NCBI RefSeq assembly: GCF_002873455.1
Contig: NZ_MCUN01000007.1
Coordinates: 1 to 64,000, forward strand
Source: Vibrio splendidus
GTDB lineage: Bacteria > Pseudomonadota > Gammaproteobacteria > Enterobacterales > Vibrionaceae
Reading direction: 5' to 3'
DNA length: 64,000 bases
Part shown: positions 9,092 to 18,919 of the stretch, piece after piece
Layout: each line of letters opens with the position of its first letter
Position numbering within the stretch: the first letter of the stretch is position 1
Made by a program: the position numbers and the translations under genes
The notes under the pieces: model-generated
Databases searched by the model: none
What the model was told of the DNA's origin: nothing
Seen by the model: the letters and a program-made list of their open reading frames with translations, nothing else

Positions 9092-9931
9092 ATGCTTCGA
9101 ATCCTATTGATTGCATTGTTCTCGCTGGTCACGTCCATGAGCTTTGCAAGCGAGGAGGTTAAATACTCAGAGAAAGAGTATATAGACCGACCATTGATGG
9201 AACGCTACATCTTAGATGAGTTGAAGCAGTTGCGAATGGAACAGCAAGACCTAGAAAGACGCTTGACCATTCAGATGACCGATCGTGAGCTTACAGTCGC
9301 CGATAAGTCCCTTAACTATGCCAATGTCACAGTAACGTATTTCTTCTACATAATTGCGGGTGTCGCTTCCCTCATTGCATTGGTTGGCTGGCAATCACTG
9401 AAAGATCTCAAACATACCACCAAAGAAATGGCCGACCAGCGACTCAATTCGATTGCTCAAGACTACGAGAAGAAATTTAACGTTCTTGAAAGGGATCTTA
9501 AACGTAAGACTAGAATCATTTCAGAGAACAACCGAGAAATCGAAATCATCAATGAGATTCACAATTTATGGCTCAGAGCGCAAAATGCTCAAACCGCCGA
9601 GCAGAAGATTGAAATTTACGATGAGATATTGAAAGTTCGTCCGGGTGATTTAGAAGCGTTGACCTATAAAGCGGACGCTGCGATGGACATGCAGGAATAC
9701 CACTGGGCAATGAGCCTATGTAACCGCGTGTTGGAAGTGGATGATCAAAATGCCCATGCCTTATATCAACGTGCTTGTTCGTATGCAAGATTAGGAGCAG
9801 AAGGCCAGGCTATCGATGACTTAGAGCGTTCTATTGAAGCTAGTGGTTCAATGCGAGAGTTGTTGGCTGATGAACCTGATTTTGAGATGCTGCGCGGCTT
9901 AGATCGTTTTGAAGCGCTGTGTGAAGAGTAA
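9092..9931 (+). CDS. Membrane-anchored TPR protein
   Basis: The 279-residue protein has a signal-like N-terminus (MLRILLIALFSLVTSMSFAS), a charged periplasmic helix (about 22-75), one membrane helix at about 81-101, a coiled-coil segment (about 105-160) and two to three tetratricopeptide repeats (about 165-255) with A-L-Y-x-R-A and A-I-x-D-L elements. TPRs mediate protein contacts, so it may be a scaffold at the inner membrane. The domain order suggests that the TPR part is cytoplasmic if the N-terminus is cleaved. A terminator follows. No specific function is known to me. Confidence 0.75.
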   Translation: MLRILLIALFSLVTSMSFASEEVKYSEKEYIDRPLMERYILDELKQLRMEQQDLERRLTIQMTDRELTVADKSLNYANVTVTYFFYIIAGVASLIALVGWQSLKDLKHTTKEMADQRLNSIAQDYEKKFNVLERDLKRKTRIISENNREIEIINEIHNLWLRAQNAQTAEQKIEIYDEILKVRPGDLEALTYKADAAMDMQEYHWAMSLCNRVLEVDDQNAHALYQRACSYARLGAEGQAIDDLERSIEASGSMRELLADEPDFEMLRGLDRFEALCEE

Positions 9932-9942
9932 TATCACATGAG

Positions 9943-9971
9943 ATGGTGGGTTTCACACGCCCACCATATTT
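9943..9971 (+). terminator. Terminator after the TPR gene
   Basis: An 8-bp perfect stem (ATGGTGGG/CCCACCAT) with a 9-base loop is followed by ATTTT. Confidence 0.7.
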
Positions 9972-10075
9972 TGGCAACGTTTACGGAACGGTTTCTTACA
10001 TTTCGTTTATTTTCTTGAATTAATTGTTATGTTATAACACTTGGCAAGTTCCTTGTTTTAACCGCTAAGTATTTT

Positions 10076-11353
10076 ATGAAGTTCCTCCGTATTGGCCTGA
10101 TCATTATTGCTATCAGTGCATTTTCGCTTTCCGTTTTGCTCCATTTTCAAACCGAAACACCAGAAGAAATATCAATTCAAGTCACCCCTTATGAAGGTTC
10201 TCTAACTCATCAAGAGGGAATATCAAACTCGAATACAGATTCAGAAGTAAGCTCAAGAACGTTGGTAAAAGTTCATTACTTCGTGAAGGTTGGAGATACG
10301 CTTAGCAACATATTTTCGTCATGGAAACTGCCTTATGGGACAGTTCAAAAAGTGATGGAAGCGGATCTTGAGTCTTTGAAACTCGATACAATAAAGCCTG
10401 GTGATCATCTTGAGTTGCTTTTAGATGGTGATTCGAAAGATTTAGTGAAACTGATTTATCACGAGAGTTTGGTTGAACAAGCTATCTATGCAGAAAATGA
10501 CGATGGCAGTTTTAGTTATCAATTTGTGGAGATGCCAAGTGAATGGAAAGAAAAGCTTTACTCTGGCACTGTGCAAGGCAGTTTTTCAGCATCCGCTTAT
10601 AAATCGGGTTTAACGACAGCGCAGATCGCCAATATCACTAGAACGTTAAGAGACAAGATTAACTTCTCAAAGCAGTTAAGAGCGGGCGATGAGTTTAATG
10701 TGTTGGTCAATGAGCAATACACAGGCGACCATCTAACAGGAAAAACTGAGGTCCAAGGCATATCGATTACGTTACGAGGTAAGGAAGTGGCCGCGTTTCT
10801 TGCTCCAGATGGACGCTTCTACGACAGAGAGGGTAACAGCCTTGAGCAAGCTTTCAATCGCTATCCAATAGACAAACAATTCCGAAGAATTACTTCGCCA
10901 TTTAACCCGTACCGCAAGCACCCAGTGACCGGACGTATATCTCCGCATAATGGTACTGACTTCGCAACACCGGTAGGCTCACCTGTTTATTCAACCGGTG
11001 ATGGTCGAGTTATTGCTATTCGTAACCACCCGTATGCGGGGAAGTACATAGTGATTGAACATAACAGTGTTTACAAAACTCGCTATCTGCATTTGAGCCG
11101 ATTCTTGGTTAAGAAGGGGCAACAGGTTAAGCGTGGGCAGAAAATTGCGTTGTCTGGCACGACTGGCCGCGTAACCGGTCCGCACTTGCATTTTGAAGTA
11201 CTGGTGCGTGGAAGAGCTGTGGATTCGATGAAAGCGAATTTACCTTTAGCGAGTTCTATCTTACCTGAAAATAAAGGTGCATTCTTGGCGAGAGTTTCGT
11301 CGTTTGATGACATGCTCTCTGAGCAAAAGGTTGCGCGAGTTAAATCAAGCTAA
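10076..11353 (+). CDS. M23 peptidoglycan DD-endopeptidase (Shy/MepM-like)
   Basis: The 425-residue periplasmic murein hydrolase has an N-terminal membrane anchor or uncleaved signal (about 5-25). A LysM/OapA-like domain follows (about 65-125, beginning VKVGDTLSNIF), then a linker domain typical of the family and a C-terminal LytM (M23) peptidase. Zinc and catalytic residues are visible: H291 and D295 in HNGTDF, and H370-L-H372 in PHLHFE. Enzymes of this plan (E. coli MepM, Vibrio ShyA/B/C) cut peptide cross-links to allow wall growth. Which Shy paralogue this is cannot be settled here. It stands alone, between a terminator and a convergent gene. Confidence 0.88.
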   Translation: MKFLRIGLIIIAISAFSLSVLLHFQTETPEEISIQVTPYEGSLTHQEGISNSNTDSEVSSRTLVKVHYFVKVGDTLSNIFSSWKLPYGTVQKVMEADLESLKLDTIKPGDHLELLLDGDSKDLVKLIYHESLVEQAIYAENDDGSFSYQFVEMPSEWKEKLYSGTVQGSFSASAYKSGLTTAQIANITRTLRDKINFSKQLRAGDEFNVLVNEQYTGDHLTGKTEVQGISITLRGKEVAAFLAPDGRFYDREGNSLEQAFNRYPIDKQFRRITSPFNPYRKHPVTGRISPHNGTDFATPVGSPVYSTGDGRVIAIRNHPYAGKYIVIEHNSVYKTRYLHLSRFLVKKGQQVKRGQKIALSGTTGRVTGPHLHFEVLVRGRAVDSMKANLPLASSILPENKGAFLARVSSFDDMLSEQKVARVKSS

Positions 11354-11522
11354 GTGTCAGCTCATAACCGTTCTAATCCTCTGGTTATCAATCATCAAAG
11401 GGTTGGAACGAGTTGTCATTAAGCTGCCGATTGCTCAATAGCCGAATAGAATAAGTGCCAACGTATTATCTGCTTACGTGTTTACGTGCCTAAATTCCCA
11501 AGTGCTCATGTGTTGAGGTCTT

Positions 11523-11570
11523 AAGTGAATAAGTGAATAAGTGAATAAGTGACTGAGCGATTAAGCGACG
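11523..11570. repeat. 8-bp tandem repeat, six units, spanning the ybjQ stop codon
   Basis: On the plus strand there are three perfect AAGTGAAT units (11523-11546), then AAGTGACT, GAGCGATT and AAGCGACG (to 11570). The last unit lies inside the 3' coding end of ybjQ, and the ybjQ stop (11561-11563) falls within the array. Divergence rises toward the gene. Confidence 0.85.
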
Positions 11571-11881
11571 ACAACCGCTGTGCCACTTGCAGACACCATT
11601 AGCATGCCGTTACCTGTCCCCAAAACCTCATAATCAATATCGACACCAACCACTGCGTTGGCACCTGCTTCAATCGCTTTCTGTTCTAGTTCTTTGAATG
11701 CGTAGTTACGGGCTTTTTCCAATTCTTTCTCGTAGGTGCCAGAACGTCCACCAACAAAATCACGAATTCCTGAAAACATATCTTTGAAAACGTTCACCCC
11801 TAGAATGGCTTCTCCGGCGATAACTCCTTTGTAATCAACAATGCGTTTGCCTTCAACAGATTGAGTGGTGGTAATAATCAT
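11561..11881 (-). CDS. ybjQ: YbjQ, UPF0145 (DUF74) family protein
   Basis: The 106-residue protein matches the YbjQ family along its whole length. Visible are the [10 protein letters not shown] motif, the long helix with [26 protein letters not shown], and the C-terminal GTAVVV. The family forms pentameric rings and may bind metal, but its role is not well established. The gene is monocistronic. Its last codons are the proximal unit of an 8-bp tandem repeat. Confidence 0.9.
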   Translation of the reverse strand: MIITTTQSVEGKRIVDYKGVIAGEAILGVNVFKDMFSGIRDFVGGRSGTYEKELEKARNYAFKELEQKAIEAGANAVVGVDIDYEVLGTGNGMLMVSASGTAVVVA

Positions 11882-11955
11882 AATGGCCTCTTGTAAGTTA
11901 GCTGAGTTGTCGTTAGCTGAGATTTTTATCAGCGATATTGCCTTTCGCGATATTG

Positions 11956-12897
11956 TTAGATGGTGTTGTCTTGTTCTTGAATATCATCGCTCAGTATTGT
12001 CTCTGCGCGTGTGAATTCTTGTTGCAACCATGTTCTCAGTTTTAGCACACTTTCTTGTTTTAATTTGTTTTTTGGGCAAACAAAGTAGAAATCTTGGTGT
12101 GGGTTCGCAACAGGTTTACTCAGTTCGACGAGCATCCCATGGCTGATGTCATCTTTTACAAACAAGCGATGTGTAACCAATACGCCTAATGAACGAATCG
12201 CAGCTTGCACGGCTTGAATGGAGACATCGAACGTCAAGTTACTGTGGAAAGTCGGCATTGGTATTTGGTAATGATCGCACCACACCTGCCAGTCGTGCTG
12301 TCGCCTCGGATTAAAGACACCAATGGTTGGGTTTTGTTTCACAAGTTGTTCAACGTTCAACCCTATTTGGTTTTTCAATAGCGCAGGGCTGCACACCAAT
12401 ACTAGATCATCGTCGCCGAGCTTTTCGCTGTAATATCGGTCCCACTCGCTAGGTTTGCCGTGCACGATCGCGATGTCCACACCTTCTTGTTCTATATCGA
12501 AAGTGCCCGTTAGCGTGGAAATACGAATATCAAGAGAAGGAGCAAAGCTTTGGAATTCCGAAACTCGTGGGATCCACCAGTGCATGGCGAGAGAGTTGAC
12601 CATGTTGAGAGTGATGCGGTGATCGTTAGGTGTTCTGGCGAACTCTTCGGTAGCCTCTATCACTTGTTCTAGTGCTGGAGCGATCTTTCGATAATATCGT
12701 TTACCTGCGGCATTAAGAACAACGCGACGACCTACTCGCTGAAATAGCGGTTTATTAACCAGTTGTTCTAATGATTTGATGGCTTGGCTTATTGCAGAAT
12801 GACTGACATACAACACTCGAGCAGCGTCGGTCATGCTGCCAGTTTCAGCAACAGCAATAAAAGCATAAACGGATTTAAGCGGAACGAGTTTTTTCAT
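11956..12897 (-). CDS. LysR-family regulator (GcvA-like)
   Basis: The 313-residue protein has an N-terminal winged helix (about 6-65, with [20 protein letters not shown]) and a C-terminal effector domain of the GcvA type ([21 protein letters not shown]). It is divergently transcribed from the EamA transporter gene, with 91 bases between start codons. Control of that exporter is therefore the natural guess. The ligand is unknown. Direct duplications (CAATATCGC twice, CTCAGCTAAC twice) lie just beyond its stop codon. Confidence 0.85.
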   Translation of the reverse strand: MKKLVPLKSVYAFIAVAETGSMTDAARVLYVSHSAISQAIKSLEQLVNKPLFQRVGRRVVLNAAGKRYYRKIAPALEQVIEATEEFARTPNDHRITLNMVNSLAMHWWIPRVSEFQSFAPSLDIRISTLTGTFDIEQEGVDIAIVHGKPSEWDRYYSEKLGDDDLVLVCSPALLKNQIGLNVEQLVKQNPTIGVFNPRRQHDWQVWCDHYQIPMPTFHSNLTFDVSIQAVQAAIRSLGVLVTHRLFVKDDISHGMLVELSKPVANPHQDFYFVCPKNKLKQESVLKLRTWLQQEFTRAETILSDDIQEQDNTI

Positions 12898-12988
12898 TGG
12901 TAAGTTTTCCTTACAGTTGCAGTTAATATTACTCGTTATTTTTCATCACGTCACGCCTCTAAAATAGGTGTCATAGGAGGTGATAATT

Positions 12989-14026
12989 ATGTCTGATATT
13001 ACCAAGGCGACGACTTTCATGTTGTTGTCGACGTTCAGTTTGTCTTTAAGCGGTTTAATGGCTAAGTACCTATCTGAAGTGATGCCCACTTCGTTACTCA
13101 GTCTTGTGCGTTTTTTGTTTCCTAGTCTGCTTTTATTTCTTTTTCTGACCTTTTACAAAATCAGCAAGCCGACACGAGAAATGTGGAAACCTTTGGTGAT
13201 GCGAGCGATCTTTATGGTGGCGTGTCAGTGGTGTTTCCTTACTTCACTGCAAACCTTAACGCTTGTTGAAGGTGTGGTGTTATTCAGTACGGGCCCGCTG
13301 TTTATTCCTTTGTTAGAAAAATTAATCTTTGGTACTAAGATTCATACAACGACCATCGCCTGTTTGGCGATTACCTTTGTCGGCGTAGTGATGATGGCAG
13401 GAGATTGGTCGCAGTTTGAATTCGGCTCAGATTTCTTTAGGCCAGCGTTGTTGTTAGGGTTATTGGCGGGGATGTTTAATTCGGGATCTCAAGTGAGTTT
13501 GTATCGAGCCTCTAAGACGAGCCTGACACCGGCAGAGCTAAACGCATGGACGTTTTTAATTGCAGCCATACTCGTGATCCCTATGGTCGTGTTTACTTCG
13601 GCCTCTGCTGTACCAGATGTACTTGACGGGGGGAGTGTGTATGGAGCTTTAACGACTTTGCTGTCTATTGATGGTTTAAGTTGGATTGGGTTTGGTGCTT
13701 TTGGACTCGCACTGTTTACCATCAATACTCAAATCTTTCGCTCCAAGGCTTATAAGCTTGCAGACAGCGGTTCTCAGTTGGCACCATTGATTTTTACTAA
13801 CATGCTGTTTAGCGTGCTTTGGCAGGGCTTATTCTTTAATGATGTATTTTCTACCCAGCAGCTAATTGGTATCAATTTGATTGTTGTGGCGAGCATAATC
13901 AATACGCTACTAACTAAAAGACACAACAAAGCAAAAGCCAAGCAGGTATTACTAGCACAACAGAAATTACGCGCTGAAATGAAGCCGAGAGATTCTGTGG
14001 TGTTGGGTTCAGTCGCTAAAAGCTAG
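12989..14026 (+). CDS. EamA-family (DMT) metabolite exporter
   Basis: The 345-residue inner-membrane protein has about ten helices and two EamA repeats, with a basic C-terminal tail. I start it at ATG 12989, because a near-perfect Shine-Dalgarno (AGGAGGTGA at 12975-12983) sits 8 bases before it. A GTG at 12980 in the same frame lies within that Shine-Dalgarno and is not a credible start. Family members export amino acids or other small metabolites, but the substrate is not evident. The divergent LysR gene is the likely regulator. It converges with the HD-GYP gene, and CGCTAAA-type repeats lie around its stop. Confidence 0.85.
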   Translation: MSDITKATTFMLLSTFSLSLSGLMAKYLSEVMPTSLLSLVRFLFPSLLLFLFLTFYKISKPTREMWKPLVMRAIFMVACQWCFLTSLQTLTLVEGVVLFSTGPLFIPLLEKLIFGTKIHTTTIACLAITFVGVVMMAGDWSQFEFGSDFFRPALLLGLLAGMFNSGSQVSLYRASKTSLTPAELNAWTFLIAAILVIPMVVFTSASAVPDVLDGGSVYGALTTLLSIDGLSWIGFGAFGLALFTINTQIFRSKAYKLADSGSQLAPLIFTNMLFSVLWQGLFFNDVFSTQQLIGINLIVVASIINTLLTKRHNKAKAKQVLLAQQKLRAEMKPRDSVVLGSVAKS

Positions 14027-14060
14027 ACGCTAAATTAACGGTTCGCTTTTAGCTGATAAA

Positions 14061-17000
14061 CTAAAACAATGAACGTATGTGCTCTTTAACTCGATTAATG
14101 TGTATATCTTGGTCAATTTCGCATCTCTGATTAGGTTCAAGGAATTGCTCTGCGTACTTGTCATAGATTTTGTTTTCTAAGAACAGAAGATACAGCTTGG
14201 GATCGATGTGACCACTGGTGGCCATATCCGTCATGATGTTGAGTGATTCACTTAGGAGTTTGCCTTTCTTGTACGGACGGTCACTGGAAGTGAGGGCCTC
14301 AAATACATCGGCAATTGCCATCGCTCTCGAAGGTAGAGGCAATTGGTCTTCGTTTAGGCCTCTTGGGTAACCCTTACCATCGATACGCTCGTGATGACCG
14401 CTGGCAATGTCTGGAATGTTCTTGAGATAGGACGGATAAGGCAGCTTGTTGAGCATGGTGAAGGTTTGAATAATATGATCGTTGATCATAAAGCGCTCTT
14501 CATCGTTTAATGTACCACGACGTACTTTCAAATTGTGCAGTTCACCTTGGTTGTATTTGACTTCACCGGGCTTAAGCACAAAGGCTTCTTGCCATACATC
14601 AGCAGGGTTAAAGCCATTATCCCATGGTATTTTATGTTCTGGTTTGTCAGCAAGTAACGGCTCCATCACAGGCAGCACTTGGTCTTTGATTTTTGACTTA
14701 GTTTCATCTTTCTCAGTTTGATCTTGTTGCGTGTTAAATCTCTCCTTTTCAGACCAAGATAACCCTAGTTGGTCGTCCAAAGTACGCTTCCATTGGCGTT
14801 GTGCTATTTGGTCTAAGCGTTCTAGTTGCTCATCCGTCATCGACTCACCGCCGAGATTGCATTCAGCAATAAAGGCAAATTCTTCATCTAGTTCTGATAG
14901 GCTTTGTTCGAGGATCTTAAGCTGATCCTCTTGAAGCGCACCATTCGCTATGGCTTTCCAGCAATCGGTTTCAGCTTGTTGTTTTAACAGTTCGAAACGC
15001 ATTCGCACTTCGTGGATTCGATCGTAAATTGTTTCGAGTTTTGTTGCTTTGTCTACGACATACTCAGGCGTGGTCACCTTGCCGCAGTCATGAAGCCAAG
15101 CTGCGAGCATCAACTCTTCCCACTGTTTACTGTCCAATGAGAATTGCGGGTAATAGCGGTTATCATCAATGGTTGCTTGAGTTAGCCATTTGGTGAGTTC
15201 AGGAACTCTCTGGCAATGCCCGCCCGTGTAGGGTGATTTGGTATCAATTGCTGACGCAATCAACTCGATAAAGGCGTTCAGCATGTCTTTCTGTTGCTGC
15301 ATTTGGTCGATATTATCTTTGGCGATTTCGGCAAAACTGAGCAGCTCCCTTAAAAAGGCATGCTTGTCGGCTTGCATCTTGGAAATCGGTCTTTCATAAC
15401 CAATGGCGACAATACCCACCAACAGCTTTTCTCGGTTTAATAATGGAAACAAGTACAGATCTGAATTGAAGATCGAATCTTGGTAATAGTTCAGAACGTT
15501 ATCTTCTCGGTTTAAGTGGATGGTTTCTCCAGATTTAAGCTGGCACAGCAACCAAGGAGTGTGTTTGATGAAGTCATTGATGTCGGCCTTAAAGGGAAGA
15601 ATGGCAAGGTTAGCGGCCGTATCAAATACATCTTTTTCTTTTGATTGAGTGAAGAGAACGATGGTCTCTGCTTTGGTAATCAAATAGCTTTGATGAGCAA
15701 TATTTTTGGCTAAGATCGAAAACTCCTGATTACCCGCCGTGTCTCGAAGTAGTGTTATAAGATCATGAAGCGTGTGTTCCATCAACTCAATGGAGTGGGC
15801 GAGGTTAGCCACTTCTTGAATCATGCTTTTGGGGTAATGAGTTCGCCTAAAGTCAAATCGTGCGATGTTGTCGGTGAGTTGCATCAGAGTATTGAGCGGC
15901 TGAGACAGTCGATTAGCGACAAACCATACGATAGCGAAGCAGATGAACAACATCCCAATCGCGACGGCGACTTGCTTGTCACGCATCGAGATAAGATCAG
16001 ACAGCAGCTCATTATGCGGCGTTGCCTCTGCTAAATATAAAGTGACATTTTGAGTGAGCTCAACAGGCGTTAGTGTTAATGCCCAAGTGTTTAGGTTGTA
16101 CTCAACGTTTTTTAGGTTGAGGTTTAATTTCTCCTCGTCGGAGATAAGTGGTGCTATGACGGATGCTTTTAATGCTTCCATCTGTTCACGTTTGGGCACA
16201 TTAAAGAAGCTTTGGTCTTGTTCACTACCAGAGAGTTTCCCCGTCGTTTGGTTATTCGTTTTCTCAGTTTTACTTGTGTCGTTACGCTGGGAGGTAAGCT
16301 TGGGAATCGATAGATCAAGTTGATGTTGGCCTAGAAGGTTAAAATGTTGGTCGAATAGGGCAAGTCGTGTTTGTGGGGAGTAAGCCAATTCACTGATCTG
16401 GGAAGAAAGAGACTTCAATGTAAAGTCGGCACCAACGACATGCTTGCCATCCAAAGAACGTCTAGAAAGCGTGATGCCATTGGTTTGCAGGAAATAGAAC
16501 AGATAAGGCTCAGAGAGTTGTATTGAGCCGTCAGGCTTTGCGTTACGGAACCAAGGTCGAGTGGTGGGGTTAAACTTACTCTCGACTTGCCTGGTACTGA
16601 TCACTTGATGTGCGCCATCGAGAAAGGTAATAAAGTTTTCACCATCTAGGTTGGTGCTGCTGACCATCATTGTCGCTTTGGCGGGGGCGTTGTTGTCGGA
16701 TCTCTGCTTAATGGAACTCAGAGGACGAAAGATCCTGAAGTCACCCTCTTCAGATCCATAGAACAGAGCAACCAAATTGGTATTTTGTTTGAAGATGATA
16801 TCGACCGAAGCGAGCCAAGAATCTTTTTCGACGGAGGAGGTTTGATGAGCAACAAACGGGCTCACCGCCATCACGTTTAAGGTTGTGATGACTGGGGCAA
16901 TAGCTTGTTTAAATGCCGACTCCAACTTGTCGCGATGTTCATTGCTGACTTCGCGTACCGTCCCTAACAACAATTCTTGCGAATGGCGGTAGCTTATTGA

Positions 17001-17087
17001 GATAAGTACGGCACCAACAAGTGTTGTCAAAATTAGGAAAAGGCTAGTGATGTGGATACTCAGCGGATATCGTCTTCGTCTCATCAA
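14061..17087 (-). CDS. Membrane HD-GYP c-di-GMP phosphodiesterase with sensor domain
   Basis: The 1008-residue protein has a first membrane helix (about 13-33), a large periplasmic Cache-like sensor (about 35-370) and a second membrane helix. A HAMP domain follows (about 390-445), then a GAF-like region (about 460-600) and a C-terminal HD-GYP domain. The HD motif is H666-D667 in LHDCGK, and the GYP motif HHERIDGKGYP is at 898-908. All the key metal-binding elements are present, so hydrolysis of c-di-GMP is expected. About 200 residues rich in Glu and Lys are inserted between the HD and GYP motifs, which is long for the family. It is divergent from a GGDEF cyclase across about 350 bases. Confidence 0.88.
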   Translation of the reverse strand: MMRRRRYPLSIHITSLFLILTTLVGAVLISISYRHSQELLLGTVREVSNEHRDKLESAFKQAIAPVITTLNVMAVSPFVAHQTSSVEKDSWLASVDIIFKQNTNLVALFYGSEEGDFRIFRPLSSIKQRSDNNAPAKATMMVSSTNLDGENFITFLDGAHQVISTRQVESKFNPTTRPWFRNAKPDGSIQLSEPYLFYFLQTNGITLSRRSLDGKHVVGADFTLKSLSSQISELAYSPQTRLALFDQHFNLLGQHQLDLSIPKLTSQRNDTSKTEKTNNQTTGKLSGSEQDQSFFNVPKREQMEALKASVIAPLISDEEKLNLNLKNVEYNLNTWALTLTPVELTQNVTLYLAEATPHNELLSDLISMRDKQVAVAIGMLFICFAIVWFVANRLSQPLNTLMQLTDNIARFDFRRTHYPKSMIQEVANLAHSIELMEHTLHDLITLLRDTAGNQEFSILAKNIAHQSYLITKAETIVLFTQSKEKDVFDTAANLAILPFKADINDFIKHTPWLLCQLKSGETIHLNREDNVLNYYQDSIFNSDLYLFPLLNREKLLVGIVAIGYERPISKMQADKHAFLRELLSFAEIAKDNIDQMQQQKDMLNAFIELIASAIDTKSPYTGGHCQRVPELTKWLTQATIDDNRYYPQFSLDSKQWEELMLAAWLHDCGKVTTPEYVVDKATKLETIYDRIHEVRMRFELLKQQAETDCWKAIANGALQEDQLKILEQSLSELDEEFAFIAECNLGGESMTDEQLERLDQIAQRQWKRTLDDQLGLSWSEKERFNTQQDQTEKDETKSKIKDQVLPVMEPLLADKPEHKIPWDNGFNPADVWQEAFVLKPGEVKYNQGELHNLKVRRGTLNDEERFMINDHIIQTFTMLNKLPYPSYLKNIPDIASGHHERIDGKGYPRGLNEDQLPLPSRAMAIADVFEALTSSDRPYKKGKLLSESLNIMTDMATSGHIDPKLYLLFLENKIYDKYAEQFLEPNQRCEIDQDIHINRVKEHIRSLF

Positions 17088-17439
17088 ATACTCCAGCTTA
17101 TTAACTGGTATAAGTATTGACGAACTTGGGTAGGTTGCAAAAAATTGGTGTAATTAAGGCGTTGGTATGACTAAGCCGTGCTTACGATGATTAAGTTAAA
17201 TGATAATAAAGCCTATCTTTAAGAGCTAATCGTCACTTGTGGCTGATAGGGTTGTTCCAAAATGTTGGACAGGTTCTATGCGGGCAAGACATCTCTAATG
17301 TTTTTAATATTCCTGACTCGAAAACCGAGCATTCCGGACGTTTTATTAACCTATCGTTATTATGTTAATATTATCAGTTATTTTGCACATCTATAAAATA
17401 TCTAGGTGCTGTATTGTGTTGAGCCTAGAAGGAACAGTA
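17088..17439. other. Divergent promoter region between HD-GYP and GGDEF genes
   Basis: About 350 AT-rich bases carry the promoters of two genes with opposite effects on c-di-GMP. No confident operator is seen. An upstream ATG-less extension of the GGDEF frame reaches 17362 but lacks a Shine-Dalgarno, so I leave it non-coding. Confidence 0.5.
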
Positions 17440-18762
17440 ATGACGTTCGAGGCATGTATTCTCAATGTAGGAATATACTCAATTTTCCCATTGTATTTTG
17501 CTACGTTAAAAAACCGTGTGCGTATAGCAGCATTTTATAATTATCTTAGTATCGTACTTTTAGTGGGAGGGCTTGCTGGTGCGGTTTATTCCTTTCCCTT
17601 ATCTGAAGCTTTAAGCATTTCAGGCGGAAATATTGCTTATGGTGCATTTATGATGAGCACTATAATGCTCATTATTATTGAGCGAGATTTTAGCACTTTT
17701 AAGCACATGTTTCGGTTAGTAGTGGGTGTGGATTTGATTGCCTTTGTTGGTTTTAACTTCATGGCTTGGTTGCTGGAATCGGAATATGTGTTGAACCCTT
17801 TTGCAATCCCTTTCAGCATCTTTGACGTATCATTGAAAATTCTTGTTCTTGGAGGGATCTTGATTCTCCTCGAAATATTGTTATTGATGTTTATATTTAC
17901 ACAAGTGAGTAAGTTCCTTTCCAACCTACCAGCGTTGGCATTCATCTATACGTTAGCATTTGTTTTTATCCTTTGTTTGGATGGAGCACTGTTTCCTCTT
18001 TTAGCTTTTGGTCTAAGCCCGCAGATCGTTCCTATCATATTCGGAAATATACTGGGTAAGTTGTTGATTGCGGTGTGCTATAGCGTTCCGATGTTGATCT
18101 TCTATTTTCTGTTTAGGGGCGATTTTGCCAAGTTTGTTAGTTCGCCACTATCCATCAAGGATTTGACTAAAGCTCCTCGAAAAGAATTGCTGGCAACATT
18201 GTATCAATATGAGCTGCGTGATGAGCAGCTGCAGAGAGAAAAACAAGACCTCACAAAGATAGCACTTTTTGATGAGCTAACCTCTCTTCCTAATAGACGT
18301 AAATTTAATCAAACGTTTGAGTTTGAATGGGCTAGATGTGAACGCGAAGGGCAAACTTTAACCTTAGTGATCGGTGATATTGATTTTTTTAAGCAATATA
18401 ATGATGCATATGGCCACCATCAAGGAGATGTTTGCCTTAAACAAGTCGCAAAGTTATGGAAGCAGATTTTTAATCGTCCGTCAGACCTTGCTGCTCGCAT
18501 AGGAGGCGAGGAATTTGCCATTATATTGCCAAGCACATCGATAGAGCAAAGCAGAGATCGCCTTAATTCATTCTTAACGGTTTTGCACAGTCAACCGATT
18601 CCTCATCGTTCCTCACCCATTGCTTCTCATGTAACGATGAGTCTAGGTGTAGCGGAATGCGTTCCGACGAAAAGCACATCGCCAAATGATCTTTTTATGC
18701 TTGCTGATAAGCGCCTTTACCAAGCAAAGAATAACGGAAGAAATAAGGTTATTGTCGATTGA
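17440..18762 (+). CDS. Membrane GGDEF diguanylate cyclase
   Basis: 440 residues from ATG 17440, chosen for the AGAAGGAA 6-9 bases upstream. The first roughly 240 residues form about seven membrane helices of a sensor type I cannot name. A GGDEF domain follows, with GGEEF at 355-359 and an intact inhibitory site R346-x-x-D349 five residues before it. Cyclase activity and product feedback are therefore expected. It is divergent from the HD-GYP phosphodiesterase, so the two may tune a common c-di-GMP pool. Confidence 0.87.
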   Translation: MTFEACILNVGIYSIFPLYFATLKNRVRIAAFYNYLSIVLLVGGLAGAVYSFPLSEALSISGGNIAYGAFMMSTIMLIIIERDFSTFKHMFRLVVGVDLIAFVGFNFMAWLLESEYVLNPFAIPFSIFDVSLKILVLGGILILLEILLLMFIFTQVSKFLSNLPALAFIYTLAFVFILCLDGALFPLLAFGLSPQIVPIIFGNILGKLLIAVCYSVPMLIFYFLFRGDFAKFVSSPLSIKDLTKAPRKELLATLYQYELRDEQLQREKQDLTKIALFDELTSLPNRRKFNQTFEFEWARCEREGQTLTLVIGDIDFFKQYNDAYGHHQGDVCLKQVAKLWKQIFNRPSDLAARIGGEEFAIILPSTSIEQSRDRLNSFLTVLHSQPIPHRSSPIASHVTMSLGVAECVPTKSTSPNDLFMLADKRLYQAKNNGRNKVIVD

Positions 18763-18919
18763 ATTAATTTTAACAATACTGAATGATGGTCAGCATATAA
18801 TTTCAAACCACCCAGCATCACATTAAGCAGGTGTATGTTGGCCATTTTTTGAAGAAGCTGTATCCGTTCAACCTAACTTAAAATTGATTGACTAGAACAA
18901 GCGAAGAGAGCATTGATTC

